From Candidatus Gastranaerophilales bacterium (lineage in GTDB: Bacteria > Cyanobacteriota > Vampirovibrionia > Gastranaerophilales > Gastranaerophilaceae), in assembly GCA_944327275.1 (NCBI GenBank), contig CALVHB010000054.1, forward strand, positions 1-45,034: a DNA stretch of 45,034 bases, written 5' to 3'. A program made the translations under genes and the position numbers. This document shows positions 24,897 to 33,368 of the stretch, piece after piece; position 1 is the stretch's first letter, and each line of letters opens with the position of its first letter. The notes below the pieces were generated by a model. The model saw nothing but the letters and a program-made list of their open reading frames with translations, ran no database searches and was not told the DNA's origin.

Positions 24897-25289
24897 TTAA
24901 AAAGCTTTATAATCTTTAGAAATTTCTCGCCATTCATCCTCATTTATGCTGAATGCATTACTCCAAAATTTCTCTATAGCATATGTTTCCCGTTCTTCCT
25001 TATGAAGGATATGTACTACTACGTCTCCGTAGTCGAGTAAATTCCATCGATTTTTTAAGTCATTTTCCATTCTTACAGGTGTACGAGAAAACAGTTCTTT
25101 TATTCTATCTTTAGTATTATTCATGAGAGCTTTTACCTGAGGAGTTGAATCTCCGGTTACAATCACAAAATAATCCGCTAAAGAAGATACGTTACTAATA
25201 TTTAAAATAGTAATATCTTTTCCCAGTTTGTCATCAAGTATTCCCGCAATTACACAGGCAAGTTTTTTTGAATCAATTTCTTCTGTCAT
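24897..25289 (-). CDS. rsfS: Ribosomal silencing factor RsfS (Iojap family)
   Basis: A 130-residue protein of normal family length. It binds ribosomal protein L14 and keeps the subunits apart under starvation. Signatures are ISNVSSLADYFVIVTG (about 29-44), PVRMEND...WNLLDYGDVVVHILHKEERETYAIEKFW, ending in an acidic helix. It lies 67 bp downstream of rpiB and is followed by a terminator. Confidence 0.95.
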   Translation of the reverse strand: MTEEIDSKKLACVIAGILDDKLGKDITILNISNVSSLADYFVIVTGDSTPQVKALMNNTKDRIKELFSRTPVRMENDLKNRWNLLDYGDVVVHILHKEERETYAIEKFWSNAFSINEDEWREISKDYKAF

Positions 25290-25356
25290 ATTACACCTAT
25301 TTGTCTAATCTGTTTTGTTATTCTAGCACAAACACAGTGAAAGTTCAAAAAGAAAA

Positions 25357-25791
25357 TTATTCAATCATATCTACTCTGCGTTTATGTCTACCAGCTTCAA
25401 AGCTTGATTTTAGCCATACATCAACAATATCAAGAGCCAAATGTTCTCCAATAACTCTTTCTCCTAAACACAAAACATTTGCATTATTGTGTGCTCTGGA
25501 TACTCTTGCAGAATAAGTATCTCCGCATAGTGCAGCTCTGATTCCTCTTACTTTATTTGCGGCTATTGACATTCCAATTCCTGTTCCGCAAACAAGAATA
25601 CCTCTATTTGCTTCCCCTGAAAGAATTTTTTCAGCAACGTGTTTTGCAATAATAGGATAGTCGCATGATTCTCTTGTATAAGTTCCAACATCTATATATT
25701 CAATGTTTCTGGCTTTCAAATACTCAATAATTTGTTCTTTGTAGTTAAAACCGCCATGATCTGAGCCAATAGCTACCTTTAAATTTTCCAT
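25357..25791 (-). CDS. rpiB: Ribose-5-phosphate isomerase B
   Basis: A 144-residue protein that interconverts ribose 5-phosphate and ribulose 5-phosphate in the pentose phosphate pathway. Motifs are IGSDHGGF near the N-terminus, GVCGTG-type GILVCGTGIGMSIAANKVRGIRAA with the catalytic cysteine, and SRAHNNANVLCLGERVIG. Complete. It probably precedes rsfS in one transcript. Confidence 0.95.
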   Translation of the reverse strand: MENLKVAIGSDHGGFNYKEQIIEYLKARNIEYIDVGTYTRESCDYPIIAKHVAEKILSGEANRGILVCGTGIGMSIAANKVRGIRAALCGDTYSARVSRAHNNANVLCLGERVIGEHLALDIVDVWLKSSFEAGRHKRRVDMIE

Positions 25792-25874
25792 ATAACCCCT
25801 CTTTCTTTAACACACTTTATTATACATTTTTTTCTTTATGTTGCCAAGCAAAGATTAAAAAATGCTAACAAAAA

Positions 25875-25903
25875 AATAAACTCCCATTATAAGGGAGTTT
25901 ATT
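25875..25903 (-). terminator. Terminator of the 25899-26846 gene
   Basis: AATAAACTCCC/GGGAGTTTATT with a 7-nt loop overlaps the stop codon; the minus-strand side ends in a T-run (25869-25876). Confidence 0.8.
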
Positions 25904-26846
25904 CTGTTTTTATACCAAGGCCAAAGCCTTCCATTCCTCGTTTTTGAACTAACTTGTTATTTTCAATCACATAATACTGGTTACCAATAACTGCTTTATT
26001 ATCTTTACTTACACATTTGTATACCGGATTGCCTGAACTATCTTGTGTTAATTCAAATTTATATTCGGTGTTCGAATCCTTATCAACAATTGTGAATTTA
26101 GAAGGGACTCCATTGTTATATTCAACTTGTGTAAATTTGCCAATAATATCTTGAATTCTTTCTGATTCGTCAATACAGTCTGCATAGCTTCCGACTGTGA
26201 AGTTTTCATATCCTTTCGCAGGTCCTACTGGAGCTTCTTCTTTTTTAAGATTTGCAGGGTCTGTTTCTTTTTCAGGTTCTTTTACCAGTTTAGCTTGAGG
26301 GTCTGTAAGCTGCGTTACCCCTTTGATCAAATCAGTTAAGTTAGGAGATGTTAAGGTTTGCCCTGTTGCTGGATCTGTATAGGTATAAGTAATTTTACCT
26401 TCCGGATCAATTTGAACAGTGTAACCATCTTGTTCTGTGCAACCTAGTTGAGTTAGGGCATTTTTTGCCTGTGTAAGTTTATCTTTAAATGTATCTTGTG
26501 GTTGTTCTTGTAAAGGTTGTTGTTGTGGTTGTTGTTGAGCAACTTGCTGTTGAGGCCCTTGTACTTGTTGACCTCCACCTCCAAACATGTTCATAACGCC
26601 ACCAAGAAATGATGATACCATGCCAAATCCCATCATCCAGTTCATCCATTTTGGAGTCGAATTGCAATGTCCATAACAAGAATTATCGTAATAGCCGTAT
26701 CCACCACCAGTGAATACGTTATTATTAATTACTGTGTTATTCTGGAAAACATTGTATTTGGTTGTCCTAAACTGTCCTGCTTTTAGTCCGTAGTTAATTG
26801 GTCTACGTCCGCCACCGGACCAGCCTGTTATGCCATAGTATCCCAT
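25899..26846 (-). CDS. Gly/Asn/Gln-rich orphan protein, first of two tandem paralogs
   Basis: A 315-residue protein with no recognised family or signal peptide. Residues 1-60 are rich in Gly, Tyr and Asn. Next is WMNWMMGFGMVSSFLGGV (about 67-84), a Gln/Pro-rich linker (about 95-120), and a folded-looking segment (about 121-175): KLTQAKNALTQLGCTEQDGYTV, then GKITYTYTDPATG. These segments line up in the same order with the next gene (26981). The C-terminal part is beta-rich. GAGG precedes the ATG. Promoter and leader match those of the paralog. The low-complexity and hydrophobic parts suggest self-assembly or a membrane-associated role, but this is a guess. Confidence 0.75.
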   Translation of the reverse strand: MGYYGITGWSGGGRRPINYGLKAGQFRTTKYNVFQNNTVINNNVFTGGGYGYYDNSCYGHCNSTPKWMNWMMGFGMVSSFLGGVMNMFGGGGQQVQGPQQQVAQQQPQQQPLQEQPQDTFKDKLTQAKNALTQLGCTEQDGYTVQIDPEGKITYTYTDPATGQTLTSPNLTDLIKGVTQLTDPQAKLVKEPEKETDPANLKKEEAPVGPAKGYENFTVGSYADCIDESERIQDIIGKFTQVEYNNGVPSKFTIVDKDSNTEYKFELTQDSSGNPVYKCVSKDNKAVIGNQYYVIENNKLVQKRGMEGFGLGIKTE

Positions 26847-26941
26847 GTCATTACCTCGGTTTTATACTCTCTTATATATATAAAGTATATACGTATTAAA
26901 TAATTGCTTAAATTCATATTTTTGTTAATATTTTGTTACAA
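26847..26941 (-). promoter_or_regulatory. Promoter and AU-rich leader, shared type, of the 25899-26846 gene
   Basis: On the minus strand TTGTAA (26941-26936), 17 bp, TATGAA (26918-26913), then AGCAATTATTTAATACGTAT, a TATATATAAGAGAG block and TATAAAA before the GAGG site. TATACT...AGTATA can close a hairpin over the TTATATATATAA core. The same order and much of the same sequence lie upstream of the paralog. Confidence 0.65.
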
Positions 26942-26975
26942 AAAAAGGTTTAGCAAGAAGACTAAACCTTTTTTT
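26941..26975 (-). terminator. Terminator of the 26981-28270 gene
   Basis: AAAAAAGGTTTAG/CTAAACCTTTTTT with an 8-nt loop; A- and T-runs flank both sides. It abuts the -35 of the downstream paralog. Confidence 0.85.
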
Positions 26976-26980
26976 GATTA

Positions 26981-28270
26981 TTATAACTTACCCCATTTGG
27001 AGACAAGGTTTGCATATATATCTTTCATTGACATGTTTATATTTCCATTTTTATCAGTTTCATATACATCAGTATATCTGTCATTATCAATAGGTCTTGT
27101 ATTTTTATATTCCACTGAAATTGTTATTTTTTTACCGTTATAGTTTATATTTGAGCTTTCAATGAAATTATTTGTAAATACAGCTGGTGTACCTCCACCT
27201 CTATATTCTCTTGATACTTTTGCTCCGACATATTTATCGTATAGTCTTATTGCTTCTGAAAGATTTTGTGTGTTGTATACACCCGGATCAAAGTTGAAGA
27301 AAGTTTTTGGTCTGAGTCTCATAAATTCAACTTCATTTTTAGGTTGTCCATTGATGTAATATAAACGTTTTCCGTCTTTGATTTCAATCTTACAACCGCT
27401 GCTTTCAAATAGAACTCTGTTGTTTTTATCAACACGTTTCTCTTTTTCCATCATCAATGTTAGTTTATTAACATCAACGATTTTCCCATCTTTAATTGCA
27501 TTTGGATTTGCTTTTATTAATGCTTCTTTTAACTCTGGAGTTTCTGTTATACCAACTGTTTTAAAGTAATCGCTAACGGTCATTCCATTTTTTAAATTAG
27601 TTTTTTGCTTATCATTTAAGTCACTAAATTGTTTCCATTCAAGATTTTTCTGTCCTAAAGTTTCTAAATTTGTTAAGCTATATTTAACTTTATTAGGATC
27701 TTGTTTTCCATCATTACCTAAATTAGATTTTAGTGGATCTTTTTTCCCGTCATCTATAATTTCTGGTTCAAGTAGTTCTGGGTCTTCTTTTTTTGAAGTG
27801 TCAAGCCAGTTTCCTGGAGTGTTATTTGTATAAATTTGTGCAAGCAATTCTTTAAGAGATCCTGCACTAATGTTAACACCATCTTTGTTATAACTGTAGA
27901 TCAATTTTCCATTTTCGCCATAAGCAATCGTATAACCGTCTTTTTGAGTAAATCCTAAGGTATCAAGATCCTTTCTTGCCTTTAATATAGTGTCTTGAAT
28001 AGTACCACCTTGTTGGGTTGGTGAATATAGACCTGTTGTGTTTGTAAAATTATAATATGGCAAAGTCGGTGTGTAGTAATTTCGAGTACCAAATAAGTTA
28101 CTCATAAAAGTATTTGCCATACCAAATCCTAACATCCAATTAAAACCACTCCCAAACATATTACAACTATGCATATGTGGTGGTTTGAAGTAGATATTGT
28201 TATTTATTATGGAAGTATTATTGTTCCAAAGATTTGTTCTTGTTCCAAAGTAGTTAGGCCACATGTTCAC
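26981..28270 (-). CDS. Asn-rich orphan protein, second tandem paralog, longer C-terminus
   Basis: A 429-residue protein, paralogous to its neighbour. The Asn-rich N-terminus (about 1-38) leads to FNWMLGFGMANTFMSNLFG (about 43-61), then TILKARKDLDTLGFTQKDGYTI and GKLIYSYNKDGV (about 88-130), matching the neighbour in order and spacing. The C-terminal 260 residues differ and include LSEAIRLYDKYVGAKVSREYRGGG, followed by a beta-rich ending. No signal peptide. AAGGAAG precedes the ATG. It starts 90 bp after recG ends but has its own promoter overlapping the recG stop codon. Function unknown. Confidence 0.75.
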   Translation of the reverse strand: MNMWPNYFGTRTNLWNNNTSIINNNIYFKPPHMHSCNMFGSGFNWMLGFGMANTFMSNLFGTRNYYTPTLPYYNFTNTTGLYSPTQQGGTIQDTILKARKDLDTLGFTQKDGYTIAYGENGKLIYSYNKDGVNISAGSLKELLAQIYTNNTPGNWLDTSKKEDPELLEPEIIDDGKKDPLKSNLGNDGKQDPNKVKYSLTNLETLGQKNLEWKQFSDLNDKQKTNLKNGMTVSDYFKTVGITETPELKEALIKANPNAIKDGKIVDVNKLTLMMEKEKRVDKNNRVLFESSGCKIEIKDGKRLYYINGQPKNEVEFMRLRPKTFFNFDPGVYNTQNLSEAIRLYDKYVGAKVSREYRGGGTPAVFTNNFIESSNINYNGKKITISVEYKNTRPIDNDRYTDVYETDKNGNINMSMKDIYANLVSKWGKL

Positions 28271-28359
28271 TTCCTTATTTTTATACTCTTATATATAATA
28301 AATATATACGTGTTAAATAATTGCTAAAAACTCATATTTTAATTTATAAAAGTTTACAA
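28271..28359 (-). promoter_or_regulatory. Promoter and AU-rich leader of the 26981-28270 gene
   Basis: On the minus strand TTGTAA (28359-28354), 17 bp, TATGAG (28336-28331), then AGCAATTATTTAACACGTAT, TATATATAAGAG, TATAAAA and the AAGGAAG site. It is nearly identical to the region upstream of the paralog at 26846, so the duplication included the control region or the control region is under selection. Confidence 0.65.
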
Positions 28360-30741
28360 TTATATATCAAGAGTTAAAAATTTATCTGCGTGTGTAGATT
28401 TTAAAAGTTGTGGAAAATCATTTATGTTGTGCGTTTTCAAAAAATCTATTGCTTCATTTCTTGCCATTTCGAGGATTTTAGCGTCTCTAACTATATCTGA
28501 AATAATAAGATCCGGTAATCCACTTTGTCTAGTTCCTAAAAATTCTCCAGGACCGCGTAGTTGTAAGTCTTTTTCTGCAATTACAAAACCGTCATTTGTT
28601 TGTGCCATGATTCCAAGACGTTCTTTTGTTTCTTGAGATTTTGTTGAAGTATGAAGAATACAGTATGATTGTAAATCATTTCTGCCAACTCTACCTCTTA
28701 GTTGATGTAATTGAGAAAGCCCGAATCTTTCGGCATTTTCAATAAGCATTACTGTTGCATTTGGAACATCAACCCCAACTTCAACAACTGTTGTTGATAC
28801 AAGAATATCGTATTTTTTATTTTTAAAATCTGACATTACTTGTTCTTTTTCATCATTTTTTAGTTTCCCGTGGAGAAGACCTATTTTATATTCTTTGAAA
28901 ACTTCTTTTTGGAGTCTTTCAGCTTCTATAGTAGCTGCTTTCGCAGAAAGAGTTTCACTTTCTTCTATAAGAGGGTATACTACATATGCCTGTCTCCCTG
29001 AATCTATTTCATTTTTTATAAGTTCATATACTCCTTTATGTGATGTTACAAGGGATGTTTTAATAGGTTTTCTTCCCTTTGGTAATTCATCTATTACTGT
29101 TAAATCTAAATCTCCATGGACAGTCAAAGCGAGTGTTCTTGGAATAGGTGTTGCTGTCATTGTAAGCATTTGCGGATTTTGAGATTTTTTTTTAAGAATG
29201 TTACGTTGTCTCACTCCAAATCGGTGTTGCTCATCAACAACTATCGCTCCCAGGTTATTGAAATCAACATCCTCCTGGATAAGAGCATGAGTTCCCACTG
29301 CAATATTCATTTGTCCGTTTCTTAAATCGGTTCTAAATTTTTCCCTAACTTTTTTACCTTGACTGCCTAAAAATAATCCAACAGAAATTCCCATAGGGGT
29401 TAGCCATTTAACAAGATTGTTATAGTGTTGCTGTGCTAATATTTCTGTCGGAGCCATTATTGCGCCTTGGTAGCCGTTTTCAACTCCTGCTAGCAACATA
29501 ATTGTTGCAACAACTGTTTTTCCGCTACCTACGTCCCCTTGAAGCAGTCTAGCCATTGGAATATCAGAATTTAGGTCATTTAAAATTTCATTTACTGCTT
29601 TTTTTTGTCCCCCTGTAAGTTCGAAAGGTATTGACTTTATAAAATTATTAACAAGTCCATTTTGACTGATTTTTAAGGCAAGAGCATCATGTTTATTAGA
29701 ATTTTGCTCTCGTATGTATACTAATTTTAACTGTATGAGGAAAAGTTCTTCAAATATTAATGAAAATCTTGCTTGTTCTAACAGTTCAACGGATTCCGGA
29801 AAGTGAATTTGTTCAATTGCGGTTTTTCTATCAAGGATACCGTGTTTTTCTCTAATGTAATCAGGTATAACATTTGTAATTTCGTTTTTATACGTCTCTA
29901 TTGCATTAAAAATAGCTCTTCGCAAGACTTTAATACTTAAGTCTTCGCATACTGGGTAAATTGGGACAATTCTTCCTATATTAAGGTTTGAATTTTTGTC
30001 TTCCAAAAATTCTCCCGTCATAATTGAATATGTCGGTTTATCCAATGTTAATTTATTGTCAAATTTATTTCGTTTTACCTTTCCAGATAACATTATTCCG
30101 GCATTTGTCGGAAATTGAGATTTTATTCTTTCAAGCATAAATCTATTAGATTTTGCTTGGAAAAAGCTTAATTCAATTCTTCCACTTTCGTCTGTTACCG
30201 CTACTTTTATGACGGATAAGTTGTTTTTTGTATTGAAGGCTGACACTGATTTTATGTAGCCAAAAATAGTTGTAGATTCTCCCTCTTTTAGATTTCTGAT
30301 TAGGGTTCTGGATGAGTAATCAATGTGCTTTTTCGGGAAATATGTAATTAAATCGTATGCGGTATTGATACCTAATTTGTTTAATTTGTAAGCAATTTTA
30401 GGTCCAACACCTTTAATGTACATGACATCCGTTTCTTTTGCTGATTTTTTAGGATGATTATCTGAATTTTTTTCGTCCTGTTTTGGAGCTATTTCGGATT
30501 TAATTACTTTTATTAATCTATCAATGCTTTTTCTTCGTTCATTAATGTTCGCAAAAGGGTAGTGTTCAAAAATTTCAATCATCAACTGCCATTTTGGATT
30601 TTTTTTTGAAAGTTTGTAGTATTTTTTTGCTTCATTTTTTATGAATGTAGAAAAAGGCTGTGTTTTCCCGTGAATGTCAATATATTTGTATTGAATTTCA
30701 ATTTCTATAGCCTTTTTTAACTGTTCTATATTGTCAATCAT
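28360..30741 (-). CDS. recG: ATP-dependent DNA helicase RecG
   Basis: A 793-residue helicase that remodels stalled replication forks and Holliday junctions. After an N-terminal extension of about 100 residues (also seen in cyanobacterial RecG) comes a helix-hairpin-helix-like GVGPKIAYKLNKLGI and the OB-fold wedge domain (about 150-250). The motor follows with GDVGSGKTVVA (Walker A), VDEQHRFG (Walker B), MTATPIPRTLALT (III) and HQLRGRVGR (VI). The C-terminal GPGEFLGTRQSG is RecG-specific. It begins 7 bp after the cyclase gene stops, so the two are co-transcribed. Confidence 0.96.
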   Translation of the reverse strand: MIDNIEQLKKAIEIEIQYKYIDIHGKTQPFSTFIKNEAKKYYKLSKKNPKWQLMIEIFEHYPFANINERRKSIDRLIKVIKSEIAPKQDEKNSDNHPKKSAKETDVMYIKGVGPKIAYKLNKLGINTAYDLITYFPKKHIDYSSRTLIRNLKEGESTTIFGYIKSVSAFNTKNNLSVIKVAVTDESGRIELSFFQAKSNRFMLERIKSQFPTNAGIMLSGKVKRNKFDNKLTLDKPTYSIMTGEFLEDKNSNLNIGRIVPIYPVCEDLSIKVLRRAIFNAIETYKNEITNVIPDYIREKHGILDRKTAIEQIHFPESVELLEQARFSLIFEELFLIQLKLVYIREQNSNKHDALALKISQNGLVNNFIKSIPFELTGGQKKAVNEILNDLNSDIPMARLLQGDVGSGKTVVATIMLLAGVENGYQGAIMAPTEILAQQHYNNLVKWLTPMGISVGLFLGSQGKKVREKFRTDLRNGQMNIAVGTHALIQEDVDFNNLGAIVVDEQHRFGVRQRNILKKKSQNPQMLTMTATPIPRTLALTVHGDLDLTVIDELPKGRKPIKTSLVTSHKGVYELIKNEIDSGRQAYVVYPLIEESETLSAKAATIEAERLQKEVFKEYKIGLLHGKLKNDEKEQVMSDFKNKKYDILVSTTVVEVGVDVPNATVMLIENAERFGLSQLHQLRGRVGRNDLQSYCILHTSTKSQETKERLGIMAQTNDGFVIAEKDLQLRGPGEFLGTRQSGLPDLIISDIVRDAKILEMARNEAIDFLKTHNINDFPQLLKSTHADKFLTLDI

Positions 30742-30748
30742 GATAGTG

Positions 30749-32704
30749 TTAGTTTTTACTTAATCTTAAAACTTCGTATATATCCATTTTTTTTGCTTTA
30801 CCGCGAATTGTTACATCCGCAATTTTAATTACATCTACAATATCACTGACTTGAGTGTATGTGCTGCTGCTTATTAGCATATTGGTTTTATATACTTTAT
30901 TGTAACTTTCAATTCTGCTTGCAAGGTTTACCATATCACCAATTACAGTGTATTCAAGACGTTTTTCAGACCCAATATTTCCGACAAATGCTTCTCCAGT
31001 ATTTATTCCAATTCCTATTTCAATTTTAGGTTTCCCTTCAAAAAGCCATTTTTCACGTAGTTGTTCAACTTTTTTAAGCATTTCACAGGCACATTTTACA
31101 GCGTTTTGAGGGTGATTTATGTCTTGTATTGGTTCTCCAAATATTGCCATAACGGCATCTCCAATAAATTTATTGATTACACCGTTATATTTTGTAATTA
31201 TTGGTTCTATTTCTGAAAAGTATTCGTTCAAAATAACAGATACTTCTTCTGCTGTCATTTTCTCACTCATACTAGTGAAGCCTCTAATGTCTGCAAAAAG
31301 GACCGTAACGTTTGCTTTTTTACCGCCTAGTTTTATATCGTCAATATTTTGGACTACGTTTTTCATAATATCTTGTGAGAGATATTTTCCCATCGCATTT
31401 TTAATTTTTTCTTTGTTTTTTCCTTCCACAATGAATCTGTAAGAATAAGCAAATATCATTGTACTAAGTTGAGCAGCAATAGGTGTAATAACAAGAGGTA
31501 CGATGTTATTGTTAAAGCAAATTATACAAAAAGCTATGTATAAAATTGCAATTAAAATTAACGTAATCAGTGAAGGTATAAAGGATAGCAAAAGAATTAT
31601 CGAGAATGTAATTACGCTAAGCAGAGCTATAATTGCTATATTTATTAAAGGTGATACTTTAAGCATGTACTCATTTTCGAGAATATTATTCAAAATAGTA
31701 GCTTGAATATCAACTCCCGGATGGTTAAGAGAAACTGATGTCTCAAGTACATCTTCTACTCCTAAGGCATTAGCTCCTATTAGCACATATTTGTTATCGA
31801 ATTCTTTCGGATCAACTATTGGCTTTTTACCCTCTTTTACCAATCTATTTGAATTAATAATATCAATTGCTGAATATTTTTTATGTGAATATTCTGAATT
31901 TTGTATAGGTTTGTAAAATTTAATTTGGTGCGCAATGTTGCCATTTTTTACAAAAATAGGTATTCTTAAGCCTGTTTTATTAATTATGATTTCTTTATTA
32001 GTTAATGTAATTTCATCTGCATTATTTGCGAGCATATAAGAACTAAGTGCCAAAGATGGATAGTAATTACCTTTGTACAAAATTAAATCATTTGAAGCTC
32101 TAAGTACTCCATCAATATAATCAAGGCCAAGATTTACAGAACCAACATGCTTCATAGCATTAAAATATGGTTCAGGAGCCATTGCCAAGCTATTATAAGG
32201 ACTAATTTGTTCTTTGTTATAATTTGTTCTTTCGTCATTAATTTTTATTGAATATTTATCCTTAAATTTTTTGTCATATTCATTCCCAGCTTTCGTATCT
32301 TCATATTTTGGAGTTACAGCCATGTATCCACCGACATAGTTAGGGGTATTTTTCACAATATCAAAAAAGTAATTATCAGATGTTTCAGGGCGTTCTTTAT
32401 CTAAATTTCGAAGAACTGAGTCAAACACTAGGACTTTTGCATTTGAATTGTCTCTAAGATATTCAAATATTTCTCCATAAAGAGACCTTGCCCAAGGCCA
32501 GCTGTAGCTGTCTAGTGATTTATCATCAATTACTATTAAAGAAATTTCTTCTGAACCATGAATAGTCGCAGGTGAAGCATTTATCATTGCATCATATATT
32601 GGCTTTTCCCAAAAGTATATTGATACGAAAGATATTAAAAATACTAAAAAAATGTGAAATAAAATTGATTTTAAAAAAAATGTTTTTCCCTTAAATAACT
32701 TCAT
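30749..32704 (-). CDS. CHASE2-domain class III adenylate/guanylate cyclase
   Basis: A 651-residue membrane sensor. One N-terminal helix (about 11-31) leads to an extracytoplasmic CHASE2 domain (about 35-340; ISLIVIDDKSLDSYSWPWAR is typical), then three membrane helices (about 345-425). The cytoplasmic class III cyclase domain follows (about 455-640). It has the metal-binding FADIRGFTSMSE and NKFIGDAVMAIFG, and the catalytic GDMVNLASRIES with Asn and Arg. The Lys in NKFIGD and the sequence YTVIGD favour ATP, hence cAMP. It is likely to respond to an unknown external signal. Divergent from the aldolase operon; recG follows at 7 bp. Confidence 0.92.
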   Translation of the reverse strand: MKLFKGKTFFLKSILFHIFLVFLISFVSIYFWEKPIYDAMINASPATIHGSEEISLIVIDDKSLDSYSWPWARSLYGEIFEYLRDNSNAKVLVFDSVLRNLDKERPETSDNYFFDIVKNTPNYVGGYMAVTPKYEDTKAGNEYDKKFKDKYSIKINDERTNYNKEQISPYNSLAMAPEPYFNAMKHVGSVNLGLDYIDGVLRASNDLILYKGNYYPSLALSSYMLANNADEITLTNKEIIINKTGLRIPIFVKNGNIAHQIKFYKPIQNSEYSHKKYSAIDIINSNRLVKEGKKPIVDPKEFDNKYVLIGANALGVEDVLETSVSLNHPGVDIQATILNNILENEYMLKVSPLINIAIIALLSVITFSIILLLSFIPSLITLILIAILYIAFCIICFNNNIVPLVITPIAAQLSTMIFAYSYRFIVEGKNKEKIKNAMGKYLSQDIMKNVVQNIDDIKLGGKKANVTVLFADIRGFTSMSEKMTAEEVSVILNEYFSEIEPIITKYNGVINKFIGDAVMAIFGEPIQDINHPQNAVKCACEMLKKVEQLREKWLFEGKPKIEIGIGINTGEAFVGNIGSEKRLEYTVIGDMVNLASRIESYNKVYKTNMLISSSTYTQVSDIVDVIKIADVTIRGKAKKMDIYEVLRLSKN

Positions 32705-32728
32705 TATGATTATCCCTTTATTTTATGA

Positions 32729-32734
32729 TATAAT
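32729..32734 (+). promoter_or_regulatory. -10 element of the aldolase-kinase-csaB operon
   Basis: A consensus TATAAT lies 24 bp before the ATG at 32758; no clear -35 is visible. AAAAAGGA is the ribosome site. Confidence 0.4.
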
Positions 32735-32757
32735 AAATTTCGGAAAAAGGATAGATT

Positions 32758-33366
32758 ATGAAAGAAAATTTAATTAAACTTTTGTCTGAGGAGAAAATTT
32801 TTCCTATTATAAGAACAAATGATGCGCAGGTCGCTATAGATACTGCAAAAGCGCTGATTGATGGTGGTATAAAAATATTGGAAATAAACGTACAGCATCC
32901 TTCAATATATGGTGCAATTGAAGAAGTTGCAAAGTACGCTCACGTTTGTGCAGGAGGTATAATTACTTCTATGCAGGCTGATGCAGCTCTTTTGTCAGGT
33001 GCAGAAATTATATCTTCCCCTGTGTTTTTAATGAACTTGGTAAAAATATCAAAAGATAAAGAAATTCCATATATAGCAGGGACTTCTACTGCTAATGAAG
33101 CTTATAACGCTTGGAAAGCCAGAATCCCTTTAATAAAAATTTACCCAATTACTGCGATGGGTGGTGCAATGTATGTTGAAGATTTATTAAGACCTATGCC
33201 TTTTTTGAATATTATGCCACTTGGTAATGTTAAAATAGATGAAGTTAGATCATATATAGATGCAGGTGCTTCTGTTGTAGGTGTTGGTAGAGATCTGTAC
33301 AGTGGCTATTCATTAAACGAAATTACTAAAAGAGCTAAAAGAGTTCTTTCAGAGTTGAAAGGTTAA
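32758..33366 (+). CDS. KDPG/KHG aldolase-family protein
   Basis: A 202-residue TIM-barrel class I aldolase of the KDPG aldolase family, which cleaves 2-keto-3-deoxy-6-phosphogluconate into pyruvate and glyceraldehyde 3-phosphate. Glu42 (LEINVQHPS) and the Schiff-base Lys127 (PLIKIYP) are in place, as is SSPVF for the substrate loop. Two usual features are altered: the Arg of the ExTLRT segment is missing, and GAGTV reads CAGGI. It may act on a related keto-deoxy sugar phosphate. It is followed 2 bp later by a PfkB kinase, the classic aldolase-kinase pair, so the pathway logic is clear even if the substrate is not. Confidence 0.82.
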   Translation: MKENLIKLLSEEKIFPIIRTNDAQVAIDTAKALIDGGIKILEINVQHPSIYGAIEEVAKYAHVCAGGIITSMQADAALLSGAEIISSPVFLMNLVKISKDKEIPYIAGTSTANEAYNAWKARIPLIKIYPITAMGGAMYVEDLLRPMPFLNIMPLGNVKIDEVRSYIDAGASVVGVGRDLYSGYSLNEITKRAKRVLSELKG

Positions 33367-33368
33367 TT

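Noticed and set aside
26510..26570. Repetitive TTGTTG-type tract, considered as a repeat array.
   Set aside because: It is the codon-level expression of the poly-Gln/Pro linker in the 25899 protein.
26485..26679. Frame with long Thr runs overlapping the 25899 gene in another register.
   Set aside because: The Thr run is the out-of-frame reading of the Gln-rich linker codons; no independent start signals.
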